Source: Amycolatopsis nigrescens CSC17Ta-90
Lineage (GTDB): Bacteria > Actinomycetota > Actinomycetes > Mycobacteriales > Pseudonocardiaceae
Direction: 5' to 3'
DNA: 64,000 bases
NCBI RefSeq assembly: GCF_000384315.1
Contig: NZ_ARVW01000001.1
Coordinates: forward strand, 434,001-498,000
Part shown: positions 18,566 to 25,377 of the stretch, in pieces
How the letters are laid out: every line of letters begins with the position of its first letter
How positions within the stretch are numbered: the stretch's first letter is position 1
Notes under the pieces: model-generated
Databases searched by the model: none
The model's input: the letters and a program-made list of their open reading frames with translations, nothing else
Told to the model about the DNA's origin: nothing
Position numbers and translations under genes: made by a program

Positions 18566-19456
18566 ATGGAAGACCGCGAACCCACCATCCGCAGCCGCAT
18601 GCTCGGCGACGGCCTGCGCGCGACACTGCACGCCGCCGGACTCTCCGCCAGGGAGGCCGCCCGCCGCCTCGAATGGCAGGACTCCACAGTTTCCCGCCTG
18701 CTCAACGGAAAGCGGGGTGGGGACCCGATCGAAGTGGCCACCTTCACCGGCCTCTGCAAGACCCCGCGCGCCGAACGCGAACGCCTACTCGGCCTCTGCG
18801 AAGACCGCACCAAGCCGGATTGGACCTCCAGATACGATGCCCCTTTCCCACAAGGCCTTCAGGTATACACCGACCACGAACAGGAAACGGTCGGTATCAA
18901 GTGCTTCCAGACTGTCATTATCCCAGGCCTGCTACAGACGGAGGCTTACTTTCGGGCGCTAGTAGCTGGAGCAGCGACTGTGCGGAGCGAAGAGATAGAA
19001 GACCGCCTACGTCTGCGGTTGGGCCGCCAGAAGCTGCTCGAACAGCGGCGAAGTATCACCTTCATCCTGCATGAGGCAGCCCTCCGACTCGCTGTCGGCG
19101 GCGCCGAGACCATGTCGGCCCAGATGCACCATCTGCTGCGCATGTCGGTCCGACCCCATGTTTCGATCCGGGTGGTGCCTGACACGCTCGGTGCCCATGC
19201 CGGAACCGCCGGTTCGTTCACACTGATGGAGTTCACCGAGTTCAAGCCCATCGCCTACGTCGAACCCGAGACTCGCGGTCTTCTTCTGGAAGAGCCCAAG
19301 GAGGTCGCTTCGTACCAGCGGGTTTTCAACTCGTTGTCCACGATCGCACTCGATGAGCGAGAATCGAGGGACACGATTGCCCGCCTGGCAATCGATCTCT
19401 ACTCATCGGGAGAGGCGAATGATGACCGACTCCAGAGATTCGACCATCTGGCGTAA
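18566..19456 (+). CDS. XRE regulator with DUF5753 domain (locus 1)
   Basis: Protein of 296 residues. An N-terminal helix-turn-helix (LRATLHAAGLSAREAARRLEWQDSTVSRLLNGKRG, about 16-50) is joined to the C-terminal DUF5753 domain (from about 95; QTVIIPGLLQTEAYFRALV, RLGRQKLLEQRR, FILHEAALR, IRVVPDTLGAH). In Streptomyces such proteins pair with small DUF397 proteins in WhiJ/AbaA-like developmental switches. Here the DUF397 gene starts inside its last codons. The ATG at 18566 is chosen because the helix-turn-helix starts soon after it and the upstream frame has no ribosome site. Its regulon is unknown. Confidence 0.88.
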   Translation: MEDREPTIRSRMLGDGLRATLHAAGLSAREAARRLEWQDSTVSRLLNGKRGGDPIEVATFTGLCKTPRAERERLLGLCEDRTKPDWTSRYDAPFPQGLQVYTDHEQETVGIKCFQTVIIPGLLQTEAYFRALVAGAATVRSEEIEDRLRLRLGRQKLLEQRRSITFILHEAALRLAVGGAETMSAQMHHLLRMSVRPHVSIRVVPDTLGAHAGTAGSFTLMEFTEFKPIAYVEPETRGLLLEEPKEVASYQRVFNSLSTIALDERESRDTIARLAIDLYSSGEANDDRLQRFDHLA

Positions 19457-19619
19457 AAGCAGCTACAGCCCCAACGGAAACCAAGACTGCGTCGAGGTCG
19501 GCTTTCAGGCTCCGGAGGTGCTGGTCAGGGATACCAAGGATCGATCCGGCGGCACCTTGTCCTTCGGCGCGGCCGAATGGCGGGCGTTCCTGGCCGGGTA
19601 CCGGAGTCAGGCACACTGA
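19422..19619 (+). CDS. DUF397 protein (partner of XRE locus 1)
   Basis: Protein of 65 residues. It has the family signature WRKSSYSPNGNQDCVEVG, then VLVRDTKDRSGGTLSFGAAEWRAFLAGYR. DUF397 proteins are small partners of XRE-DUF5753 regulators and are thought to modulate them. Two adjacent ATGs (19419, 19422) follow GAGAGG. The gene overlaps the end of the regulator gene by about 35 bases, so the two are co-translated. A second such locus exists at 60458-61694. Confidence 0.87.
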   Translation: MTDSRDSTIWRKSSYSPNGNQDCVEVGFQAPEVLVRDTKDRSGGTLSFGAAEWRAFLAGYRSQAH

Positions 19620-19623
19620 CCCC

Positions 19624-20211
19624 GTGGAGATCACCGTTCAGCGCGCGACCAAGGCGGATGCCGAGAAGATCGTCGATGCCATGCAGCAGGCGTTCGCAGA
19701 CGAAGCGGTGAGCGTCTGGGTGATGCCGGATGCGCGGACCCAGCGCGAGTCGGCTCCGGTGCACCTCAGTCACCTCGTCGACCAGGTGCTGACCAACGGT
19801 GAAGTGCTCTACGCCGGTGACTACGCCGCCGTCTCGCTCTGGCTGTACGAAGACGAGCGTGTCGACGAAGAGCCGGAGCCCCTCGCCACCATCCCGCCGG
19901 AGTGGGCAGCGGCCGCCGAGCGGGCCCGGCTCGTCTACCAGCTCACCGAGGCCCGGCACCCGCGCGGCGAACCGCACCTCTACCTGCCCGCCATGGGCGT
20001 GCTCCCGGCCCATCGCGGCACCGGCCTCGGCGGCGCCATGCTGCGCCACCGCCTCGCCCGCGCCGACGCCGCCAAACTCCCCGTCTACCTCGAAGCCAGC
20101 ACCACCCGCAATCGCGCCCTCTACGCCCGTCACGGCTTCGAAGACTTCGGCGACCCGATCGAGCTCCCCGGCGGCCCGACCATCCACCCCATGTGGCGCT
20201 CCCCCGCCTGA
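19624..20211 (+). CDS. GNAT-family N-acetyltransferase
   Basis: Protein of 195 residues. The acetyl-CoA binding motif is LPAMGVLPAHRGTGLGGAMLRHRLARAD (about 120-147, Q/RxxGxG/A type), with later strands VYLEASTTRNRALYARHGFEDFG typical of the GNAT C-terminus. It transfers an acetyl group from acetyl-CoA to an unknown amine. The GTG start follows the DUF397 stop by 4 bases, so it may be transcribed with the XRE/DUF397 pair. From residue ~115 to the end, codon use is extremely C-rich in third positions. Confidence 0.85.
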   Translation: MEITVQRATKADAEKIVDAMQQAFADEAVSVWVMPDARTQRESAPVHLSHLVDQVLTNGEVLYAGDYAAVSLWLYEDERVDEEPEPLATIPPEWAAAAERARLVYQLTEARHPRGEPHLYLPAMGVLPAHRGTGLGGAMLRHRLARADAAKLPVYLEASTTRNRALYARHGFEDFGDPIELPGGPTIHPMWRSPA

Positions 20212-20266
20212 CCAGCCGTAAGCTTGTTCGCCGGACCCCGAACCGGCAGCAGGAGACCACCACACC

Positions 20267-21064
20267 TTGACCGACCCGAGCCTCCGCGCGGACTGCGCGA
20301 ACTGCTTCGCGCTGTGCTGCGTCGCTCCGGCCTTCTCTGCTTCAGCGGACTTCGCCATCAACAAGCCCGCCGGAAAGCCTTGCCACAATCTCCAGCCGGA
20401 CTTCCGCTGCGGAATTCACCAGAACCTCCGTCAGCGGGGTTTCCCCGGCTGCACCGTCTACGACTGCTTCGGTGCCGGGCAGAAGGTCTCTCAACTCACC
20501 TTCGGCGGCCAGGACTGGCGAAAGGACCCGCGCACCGCGAAGCAGATGTTCGCCGTCTTCCCGGTGATGCGCGATCTGCACGAACTGCTCTCGTACCTCA
20601 CCGACGCGCTGAACCTGCCCCGCGCCCACCCGTTGCACGACGAACTCCGCCGCGCGCTCGACGAGACCGAGCGCCTCACCAAGTACAACCCCGAAGCCCT
20701 GCTGGACCTCGACGTGCCCGCGCACCGCCGGCAGGTCAACGTCCTCCTTACCCGCGCGAGCGAACTCGCCCGCGCCGAAATCCGCCGCAAGAAGGACCAC
20801 CGCGGTGCCGACCTGATCGGCGCGTCCTTGAAAGGCGCCGACCTGCGCGGCGCCAACCTCCGCGGCGCCTATCTGATCGGTGCGGATCTCCGCGACGCCG
20901 ACCTCCGCCATGCCGACGTCATCGGCGCCGACCTCCGCAACGCCGACCTCACCGGCGCCGACCTCACCGACGCCCTCTACCTCATCCAGTCCCAGCTCGA
21001 CGCCGCCCGCGGCAGCTCCACCACGAAACTGCCCCACGATTTCACTCGTCCGGCGCATTGGTAG
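20267..21064 (+). CDS. Cys-rich domain plus pentapeptide-repeat protein
   Basis: Protein of 265 residues. The N-terminal 65 residues carry a cysteine cluster (CANCFALCC, KPCHNL, FRCGIH, GCTVYDCFG) resembling the CxxC...CC metal-binding pattern of YkgJ-like proteins. A helical middle (about 85-175) follows, then about a dozen A(D/N)LxG pentapeptide repeats (about 184-245) that should form a right-handed beta helix. Pentapeptide proteins include DNA mimics protecting gyrase, but no quinolone-resistance role can be claimed here. The start is a TTG at 20267-20269, supported by AGGAGACC upstream. It stands alone after the GNAT gene. Confidence 0.82.
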   Translation: MTDPSLRADCANCFALCCVAPAFSASADFAINKPAGKPCHNLQPDFRCGIHQNLRQRGFPGCTVYDCFGAGQKVSQLTFGGQDWRKDPRTAKQMFAVFPVMRDLHELLSYLTDALNLPRAHPLHDELRRALDETERLTKYNPEALLDLDVPAHRRQVNVLLTRASELARAEIRRKKDHRGADLIGASLKGADLRGANLRGAYLIGADLRDADLRHADVIGADLRNADLTGADLTDALYLIQSQLDAARGSSTTKLPHDFTRPAHW

Positions 21065-21250
21065 TTCGAGCGGTTGCACTGAAGAAGTTTTCCCTGTCAA
21101 AATCTCCGGTTTATCGTCGGTCTTATATATAGACTGAGGTCACGATTTGAACTTCTCCCCGCTTAGAGGGATCCGCAGGCATTGTCGCCCGCTCTAAACT
21201 CGTGTGCTTATTCGGCGGCCCTGCCGTGGTGATCATATCCGGGGAGGGAT
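21065..21250. other. AT-rich intergenic region upstream of ESX satellite
   Basis: 186 bases with no gene. It is the most AT-rich stretch of its neighbourhood and includes TCTTATATATAGAC (21121-21134) and a cluster of T/A-rich hexamers. Probably the promoter region of the following four-gene EspG/PPE operon. No clear -35/-10 pair or operator could be assigned. Confidence 0.4.
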
Positions 21251-22081
21251 ATGACGCGGCCGCCGGTGCGAGGGGAGCTGTGCATGCGGCGGCGGTTCGA
21301 GGCGACGTTGAGCACGCTGGAGGTGCTGATCGTGGGGATGGCCCAGGACATCCAGGTACGGCGCTTCCCGCTGACCTTTCCTGCGCTGGGGCCAGATCCG
21401 GTGGAAGTCGCCCGCGCCGCACGACATGCCTACGAACAGCTGGCGGAGCGCCGTCTCGCCAGGCTGGACGAGCTCGTACCCGACCTTCGACGTTGTTTCG
21501 ATCTCTTCACCGACCACGTGGTTTCCATCGGCATCGCCGGAAAAGACGGCAAAGGCCAGGACTTCTCCATTCTGGGTCTCACCGACCATCGCCACCGGCT
21601 GTGCATCACCCAAATCAGTGAAAGCCTGAACTTTCTCCTCGAAGATGAAGACGACCTGCCTGCGATGCTGGTACCGCTGTTCGACTACGGCCGGCGCGCA
21701 CCGGACGGTCCCGTATTGCGAATTCCGCTTCGTACTCCGCCGGAGGACGAACCGACGACCGAGGATGAGCCCATCCGGAGCATGGTGCGTTCCCCCGATC
21801 GAGGGTTCAGTCACGCCATTCAGCGGCAGGCAGACCAGGACGCACTGGCCGAATTGTTCAGCCGCCCGCGCAGCGGCGGCGGTTTCGTCAAGATCGACGG
21901 CCCCAACCGGTATGGCGCCCGCGTCCACACGCCAGCCTTCTCCTGGCTCGACACGGACACCGGCCGCTACCTCGTGACGACCGAGGCCGATGGCACCGGC
22001 GTCTACACCCCCATCGATGCGGCGGGACTCACCCGCGTTCTGCACCGGCATGCCCGAGCGCTCTGGACACAGGTCACCTGA
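21251..22081 (+). CDS. EspG-like ESX secretion-associated chaperone
   Basis: Protein of 276 residues with the layout of actinobacterial EspG-like proteins. It has a beta-rich N-terminal half (LSTLEVLIVGMAQ...RRFPLTF), then RLARLDELVPDLRRCFDLFTDHVVSIGIAG and DHRHRLCITQISESL, and a C-terminal sheet ending in SWLDTDTGRYLVTTEADGTGVYTPIDAAGL. In mycobacteria EspG binds PE-PPE pairs and keeps them soluble for ESX secretion. Here PE-like and PPE-like genes follow in the same operon, which supports the assignment. The ATG at 21251 has a strong GGGGAGGG site. No ESX core component (EccB, C, D, E or MycP) lies in the window. Confidence 0.8.
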   Translation: MTRPPVRGELCMRRRFEATLSTLEVLIVGMAQDIQVRRFPLTFPALGPDPVEVARAARHAYEQLAERRLARLDELVPDLRRCFDLFTDHVVSIGIAGKDGKGQDFSILGLTDHRHRLCITQISESLNFLLEDEDDLPAMLVPLFDYGRRAPDGPVLRIPLRTPPEDEPTTEDEPIRSMVRSPDRGFSHAIQRQADQDALAELFSRPRSGGGFVKIDGPNRYGARVHTPAFSWLDTDTGRYLVTTEADGTGVYTPIDAAGLTRVLHRHARALWTQVT

Positions 22082-22107
22082 CAGGACACCAGGAGGGAAC
22101 CCATCGC

Positions 22108-22554
22108 ATGACCACGGCACCACCACCCGACGCCGGCACCTACCAGAAGATCATCGACGAGAAAGGCCCCTTCCTCGGCCAGGCACAGGCCCTCGTCCAC
22201 GCCGCCACCACCGGCAACCTCCGGGTCGAACCCGAGGCCGCCGAACACCAGCTCGCCATGATCCGCGAACTGTCCGAATACCTCCGCCGCAACATGCAGA
22301 GAATCCGGCTCCTCAGTGAACCGCTGCCGATCAGCTCCACCGCGGCCGGGAAGTTCTCGTCGGATCTCATGGTGCAGGTGGCCGCCAAGGGGGAAGTCCA
22401 AGGATTCCTCGAACAGGTGACGCGGCTTCAGCAGGCCCTGCCCTTGGTGGAAGACGCACTGGTCGAAGCCAGGAAGCGCTACCAGGAAACCGAAGAAGCG
22501 AACAAGGACGCCCTAGCCGCCCACGACCCCGAACAGGAAAGCCATCGGAAATGA
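22108..22554 (+). CDS. PE-like helical ESX substrate
   Basis: Protein of 148 residues without signal peptide, predicted as helices throughout. A first helical segment (about 20-40), a second (about 42-68, VEPEAAEHQLAMIRELSEYLRRNMQRI) and a long coiled stretch (about 90-135) end in a charged tail. Size, composition and position between EspG-like and PPE-like genes suggest a PE-type partner for the PPE protein, but the canonical WxG turn and a clear YxxxD/E secretion signal are not obvious. A GGAGGG site precedes the ATG. It overlaps the lipoprotein gene by ATGA. Confidence 0.68.
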   Translation: MTTAPPPDAGTYQKIIDEKGPFLGQAQALVHAATTGNLRVEPEAAEHQLAMIRELSEYLRRNMQRIRLLSEPLPISSTAAGKFSSDLMVQVAAKGEVQGFLEQVTRLQQALPLVEDALVEARKRYQETEEANKDALAAHDPEQESHRK

Positions 22555-23066
22555 AAAGGCCACGTGACCTCACCGCGCTCCTGATCATCGCCTGCGGGGC
22601 AGCCCTCGCCGCGTGCGGCAGCGAAACACCGGGCAACGCCGCGATGACGCTCCCCGACGCCAGCCCACTCGCCAGTACAGAACCGTGCACCCTGGCTCCG
22701 CCGGACACGGTGAGCAAGCTCGGTGGCAGCGGGCCGGGTGAAACGGAACAACTCGGCGAAGCCCGAACTTGTGTATGGCAAGTTCCGGGGCTCTATGTGT
22801 TCAGTGTCGACATCTACGACAGGGTCGGTCTCGACAACATCAGCAGAAGGCCCGATGCGAAGGACATCACGCAGGTGTCAGTAGGTTCGGCCAGACACGA
22901 TGCTATGAGCTGGACGTGGGCCAGCAGTTGCGTCTACTCCGTCGGAACCAGCCCGACCTCGAGAATCGACTTCGCCACGACGAGCGGGTTGCCGGAGAAG
23001 AACTGTGATACGGCGAAGATCATGGCGGACGCGGTGGAACCGAACCTTCCAGGCCAGGTGAAATAG
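22551..23066 (+). CDS. DUF3558-type lipoprotein in ESX satellite operon
   Basis: Protein of 171 residues with a lipoprotein signal (about 1-21, lipobox LAAC at Cys21). It shows the DUF3558 pattern: ASTEPCTLAPPDTVSKLG, RTCVWQV, and an SCVYSVGTS...KNCDTAKIMADAVEPNL end with paired cysteines. Function unknown. Such lipoproteins commonly accompany PPE-like genes in Pseudonocardiaceae. The ATG overlaps the PE-like gene's stop, and 2 bases separate its stop from the PPE-like gene, so it belongs to the same transcript. Confidence 0.82.
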   Translation: MKRPRDLTALLIIACGAALAACGSETPGNAAMTLPDASPLASTEPCTLAPPDTVSKLGGSGPGETEQLGEARTCVWQVPGLYVFSVDIYDRVGLDNISRRPDAKDITQVSVGSARHDAMSWTWASSCVYSVGTSPTSRIDFATTSGLPEKNCDTAKIMADAVEPNLPGQVK

Positions 23067-23068
23067 CC

Positions 23069-24559
23069 ATGAACGGCAGGCAGGAGCGCTTCTCGGTCGG
23101 GCCCACCGCACACGAAATACTCAGCGGCGAGCAGATCAGGGCCGAGGTCGAGCGAGAAGTACTGGGCGTCGGGTTCTTCGACAAAGCCCGCAAGATGTTC
23201 AACGGCGACTCGGACGTACAGGCCGAATACGAGAAGCGGCTCAACGACGACGCGGCGCGGATGACCGAAGGGTTGCAGCTTCGCGAACACGGCGGGGTTC
23301 CCTATTCGCTCTACGCCAACGCGTCGCACGACCAGATGAAAGAGCTGCTCGACGGCAACGCGAACTCGGCGACGATAGCGGCTTCTTCGGAGAAGTGGAT
23401 CGAGATCGGCAACCAGCTCGCGCGGTTCCAGTCCCGCACCGCCGACACCATCGCGCATTCCGAGCCCGTCTGGCACGGTGACGCCGCCGACGCGATGCGC
23501 CAGTTCTTCGCGCAGCTCGGCCAGTGGAGCGGGGACGCCGCGCGCGGTGCGCAGCTCACCGGCAAACAGCAGCAGGTGCAGTCCCAGTCGCTGAACGAGA
23601 CCCAGAAGAAGATGCCCGAGCCGGTCCCCTGGTCGCCGCGGGAGGAGACCGCTCAGCTCCAGCAGATCACCGACCCGGTCGCCTACGCCCGAGCGGCCGA
23701 CGCGATGAACGGGCGCTGGCGGATGTTCGAGTCCAACCAGCAGGAGGCGGCCCGGTTGATGACCGAGTTCGACCGCACCCTCGGTCAGGCGGCCGTGGTA
23801 CCGGCTTTTCCCAGCCCGCCGCAGCTCGGCGGCAACACCTTCGTCCCGCCCAAACCCCAGAGCACCGGGCACACCGGCCCCATCGACGTGCCCCAGATCG
23901 CGCCCGGCCGGATCGACCGTCCGGGCACGCCCGGCAAAACAGCCGTGACCACGGTCGACGTACCCGGCATCGCCCCTGGACAGCGACCTGAAATCGGGGG
24001 CCACGAGCCGTTCCGGCCCACCGCGCCCGGCTCCGGCGAACCCTCGCCTGGCGACCCGGCCGACCAGCCGGGATCCCGCCGCGAGCAGACCACCACCGCG
24101 GGCGCGGCGCCCGTTTTCGACACCACGCCCGGCATCTCCGCCTTGGACCGGGACCCAGGTCGCGGTCCCGGCGTCAGCACCGGAGCCGGCGGCACCTTCG
24201 GCCCGGGTGCGCCCGACGGCACCCCGCGCACCGGGTCGGGTGGCAGGTCAAGTAGCGGATCGGGTGGCAGCCCCGCCGGCGGCAGAGCAGGCGGCGGGGC
24301 GCTCGCCGGCGGGCGTGCCACCGGCACCGGTTCAGGCGCTGTCCCCGGCCACGGTGCCGGCGGCCGCGCCGGTGCCGGCGCCAGCACCGGCGGTAAGAGC
24401 GGTGCTGGTGGTGTCCCCTTCGGTCCGCTCGGCGGACGCGGCAGGGAGGAGGACAAGGAGCGCGAGCGTCCCAGCTACCTGCTCGAACAGGACACGACCG
24501 GCATTTTCGAGTCCGACGAACAGGTCGTGCCGCCCGTCATCGGCGAACGGCCCTCGTAG
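23069..24559 (+). CDS. PPE-like protein with Gly/Pro-rich C-terminus
   Basis: Protein of 496 residues. The N-terminal 240 residues are helical, with a central WHGDAADAM (Trp135) matching the WxG-type helix turn of PPE/WXG100 proteins and a following helix (QFFAQLGQWSGDAARGAQLTGKQQQ). From about 250 to 470 the sequence is low-complexity Pro/Gly/Thr/Ala, including a repeated V/IPGIAPGxxxR-like segment and glycine-rich runs. It ends in an acidic tail (LEQDTTGIFESDEQVVPPVIGERPS) resembling C-termini of actinobacterial PPE-like proteins. It is the probable cargo of the EspG-like chaperone, paired with the PE-like protein, and may be surface-exposed after export. It is convergent with the SDR gene, 1 base apart. 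Confidence 0.78.
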   Translation: MNGRQERFSVGPTAHEILSGEQIRAEVEREVLGVGFFDKARKMFNGDSDVQAEYEKRLNDDAARMTEGLQLREHGGVPYSLYANASHDQMKELLDGNANSATIAASSEKWIEIGNQLARFQSRTADTIAHSEPVWHGDAADAMRQFFAQLGQWSGDAARGAQLTGKQQQVQSQSLNETQKKMPEPVPWSPREETAQLQQITDPVAYARAADAMNGRWRMFESNQQEAARLMTEFDRTLGQAAVVPAFPSPPQLGGNTFVPPKPQSTGHTGPIDVPQIAPGRIDRPGTPGKTAVTTVDVPGIAPGQRPEIGGHEPFRPTAPGSGEPSPGDPADQPGSRREQTTTAGAAPVFDTTPGISALDRDPGRGPGVSTGAGGTFGPGAPDGTPRTGSGGRSSSGSGGSPAGGRAGGGALAGGRATGTGSGAVPGHGAGGRAGAGASTGGKSGAGGVPFGPLGGRGREEDKERERPSYLLEQDTTGIFESDEQVVPPVIGERPS

Positions 24560-24560
24560 G

Positions 24561-25319
24561 TCAGCGCAGGTGGGAGGCGCCGTTGAGGTCGAGGACGGCA
24601 CCGGAGGTCCAGGGCGAGTCGGCCGAAGCGAGGAAGACGACGGCTTCGGCGATCTCCCAGGGTTCCGCGACCCGGCCGAACGGGCTCTGCGCGCGCAGGT
24701 CCGTGCCCGGCTCGCCCTCCAGGCGGTCGCTCACCCGCGGGGTCGCGGTGAAGCCGGGGGCCACCGAGGTCACCGCGATGCCGTGCGGTGCGAGGGAAAC
24801 GGCCAGCGACTGGCCCAGCGAGTGCAGCGCCGCCTTGCTCGCACCGTAAGCGGGGTGATCGGCCTCGCCGCGGAAGGCACCCCGCGAACCGACGTTCACG
24901 ATCCGGCCGGGCTCGCCCCGTTCGATCTGGTGCCTGGCCACGCAGTAACTGAGGTTGGCCGCGCCGAACAGGTTCACCGCGAAGGTCTGCTGCCAGGCGA
25001 GCTGCCAGTCCACATAGGACGTGTCCGGCACCGGATGCGCGTTCGCCGCCGAGGTGCCGACGGCCGCGTTGTTCACCAGCACGTCCACCCCGTCTAGCGC
25101 TTCCTCCGCGGCATCGGCGAGTTCCTGCACGGCGGCCGGGTCGGCCAGGTCACCGGACACCAGTACGTGCCCCTCCCCCGGCAGCTCCGCCACGATCGCC
25201 TCGGCCTTGTCCCGCTGGGAGCCGTAGTGCACGGCCACCCGGTCGCCGCGTCCGGCGAACGCCTGCGCCAGCGCCTTACCGATCCCGCCCGACGCCCCAC
25301 TCACCAAAACCCCGCGCAT
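24561..25319 (-). CDS. Short-chain dehydrogenase/reductase
   Basis: Classical SDR of 252 residues. It has the cofactor motif GASGGIGKALAQAF (about 8-20), LVNNAAVG, catalytic Ser in NVGSRGAFRG, and YGASK with catalytic Tyr and Lys, followed by PGFTATPR. The residue after the second strand (VHYGSQ) suggests NADP(H), but this is not decisive. The substrate is unknown; the length and FabG-like features would fit a 3-oxoacyl or sugar/sterol reductase. The ATG at 25317-25319 follows GAGGGGTGAG, which lies between the start codon and palindrome copy 3, so the repeat is part of its upstream region. Confidence 0.88.
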   Translation of the reverse strand: MRGVLVSGASGGIGKALAQAFAGRGDRVAVHYGSQRDKAEAIVAELPGEGHVLVSGDLADPAAVQELADAAEEALDGVDVLVNNAAVGTSAANAHPVPDTSYVDWQLAWQQTFAVNLFGAANLSYCVARHQIERGEPGRIVNVGSRGAFRGEADHPAYGASKAALHSLGQSLAVSLAPHGIAVTSVAPGFTATPRVSDRLEGEPGTDLRAQSPFGRVAEPWEIAEAVVFLASADSPWTSGAVLDLNGASHLR

Positions 25320-25333
25320 CTCACCCCTCGCCC

Positions 25334-25377
25334 TCGTGAGTGAAAAGTGTTGCCCTGGCAACACTTTTCACTCACGA
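25334..25377. repeat. 44-bp palindromic repeat, copy 3
   Basis: Perfect arms identical to copy 1, centre CT. It lies between two same-strand genes: it ends the M14 peptidase gene (TCG-TGA stop at 25372-25374 inside the repeat) and starts 14 bases upstream of the SDR ATG. It therefore sits where a terminator separating two minus-strand units would be. Confidence 0.95.
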
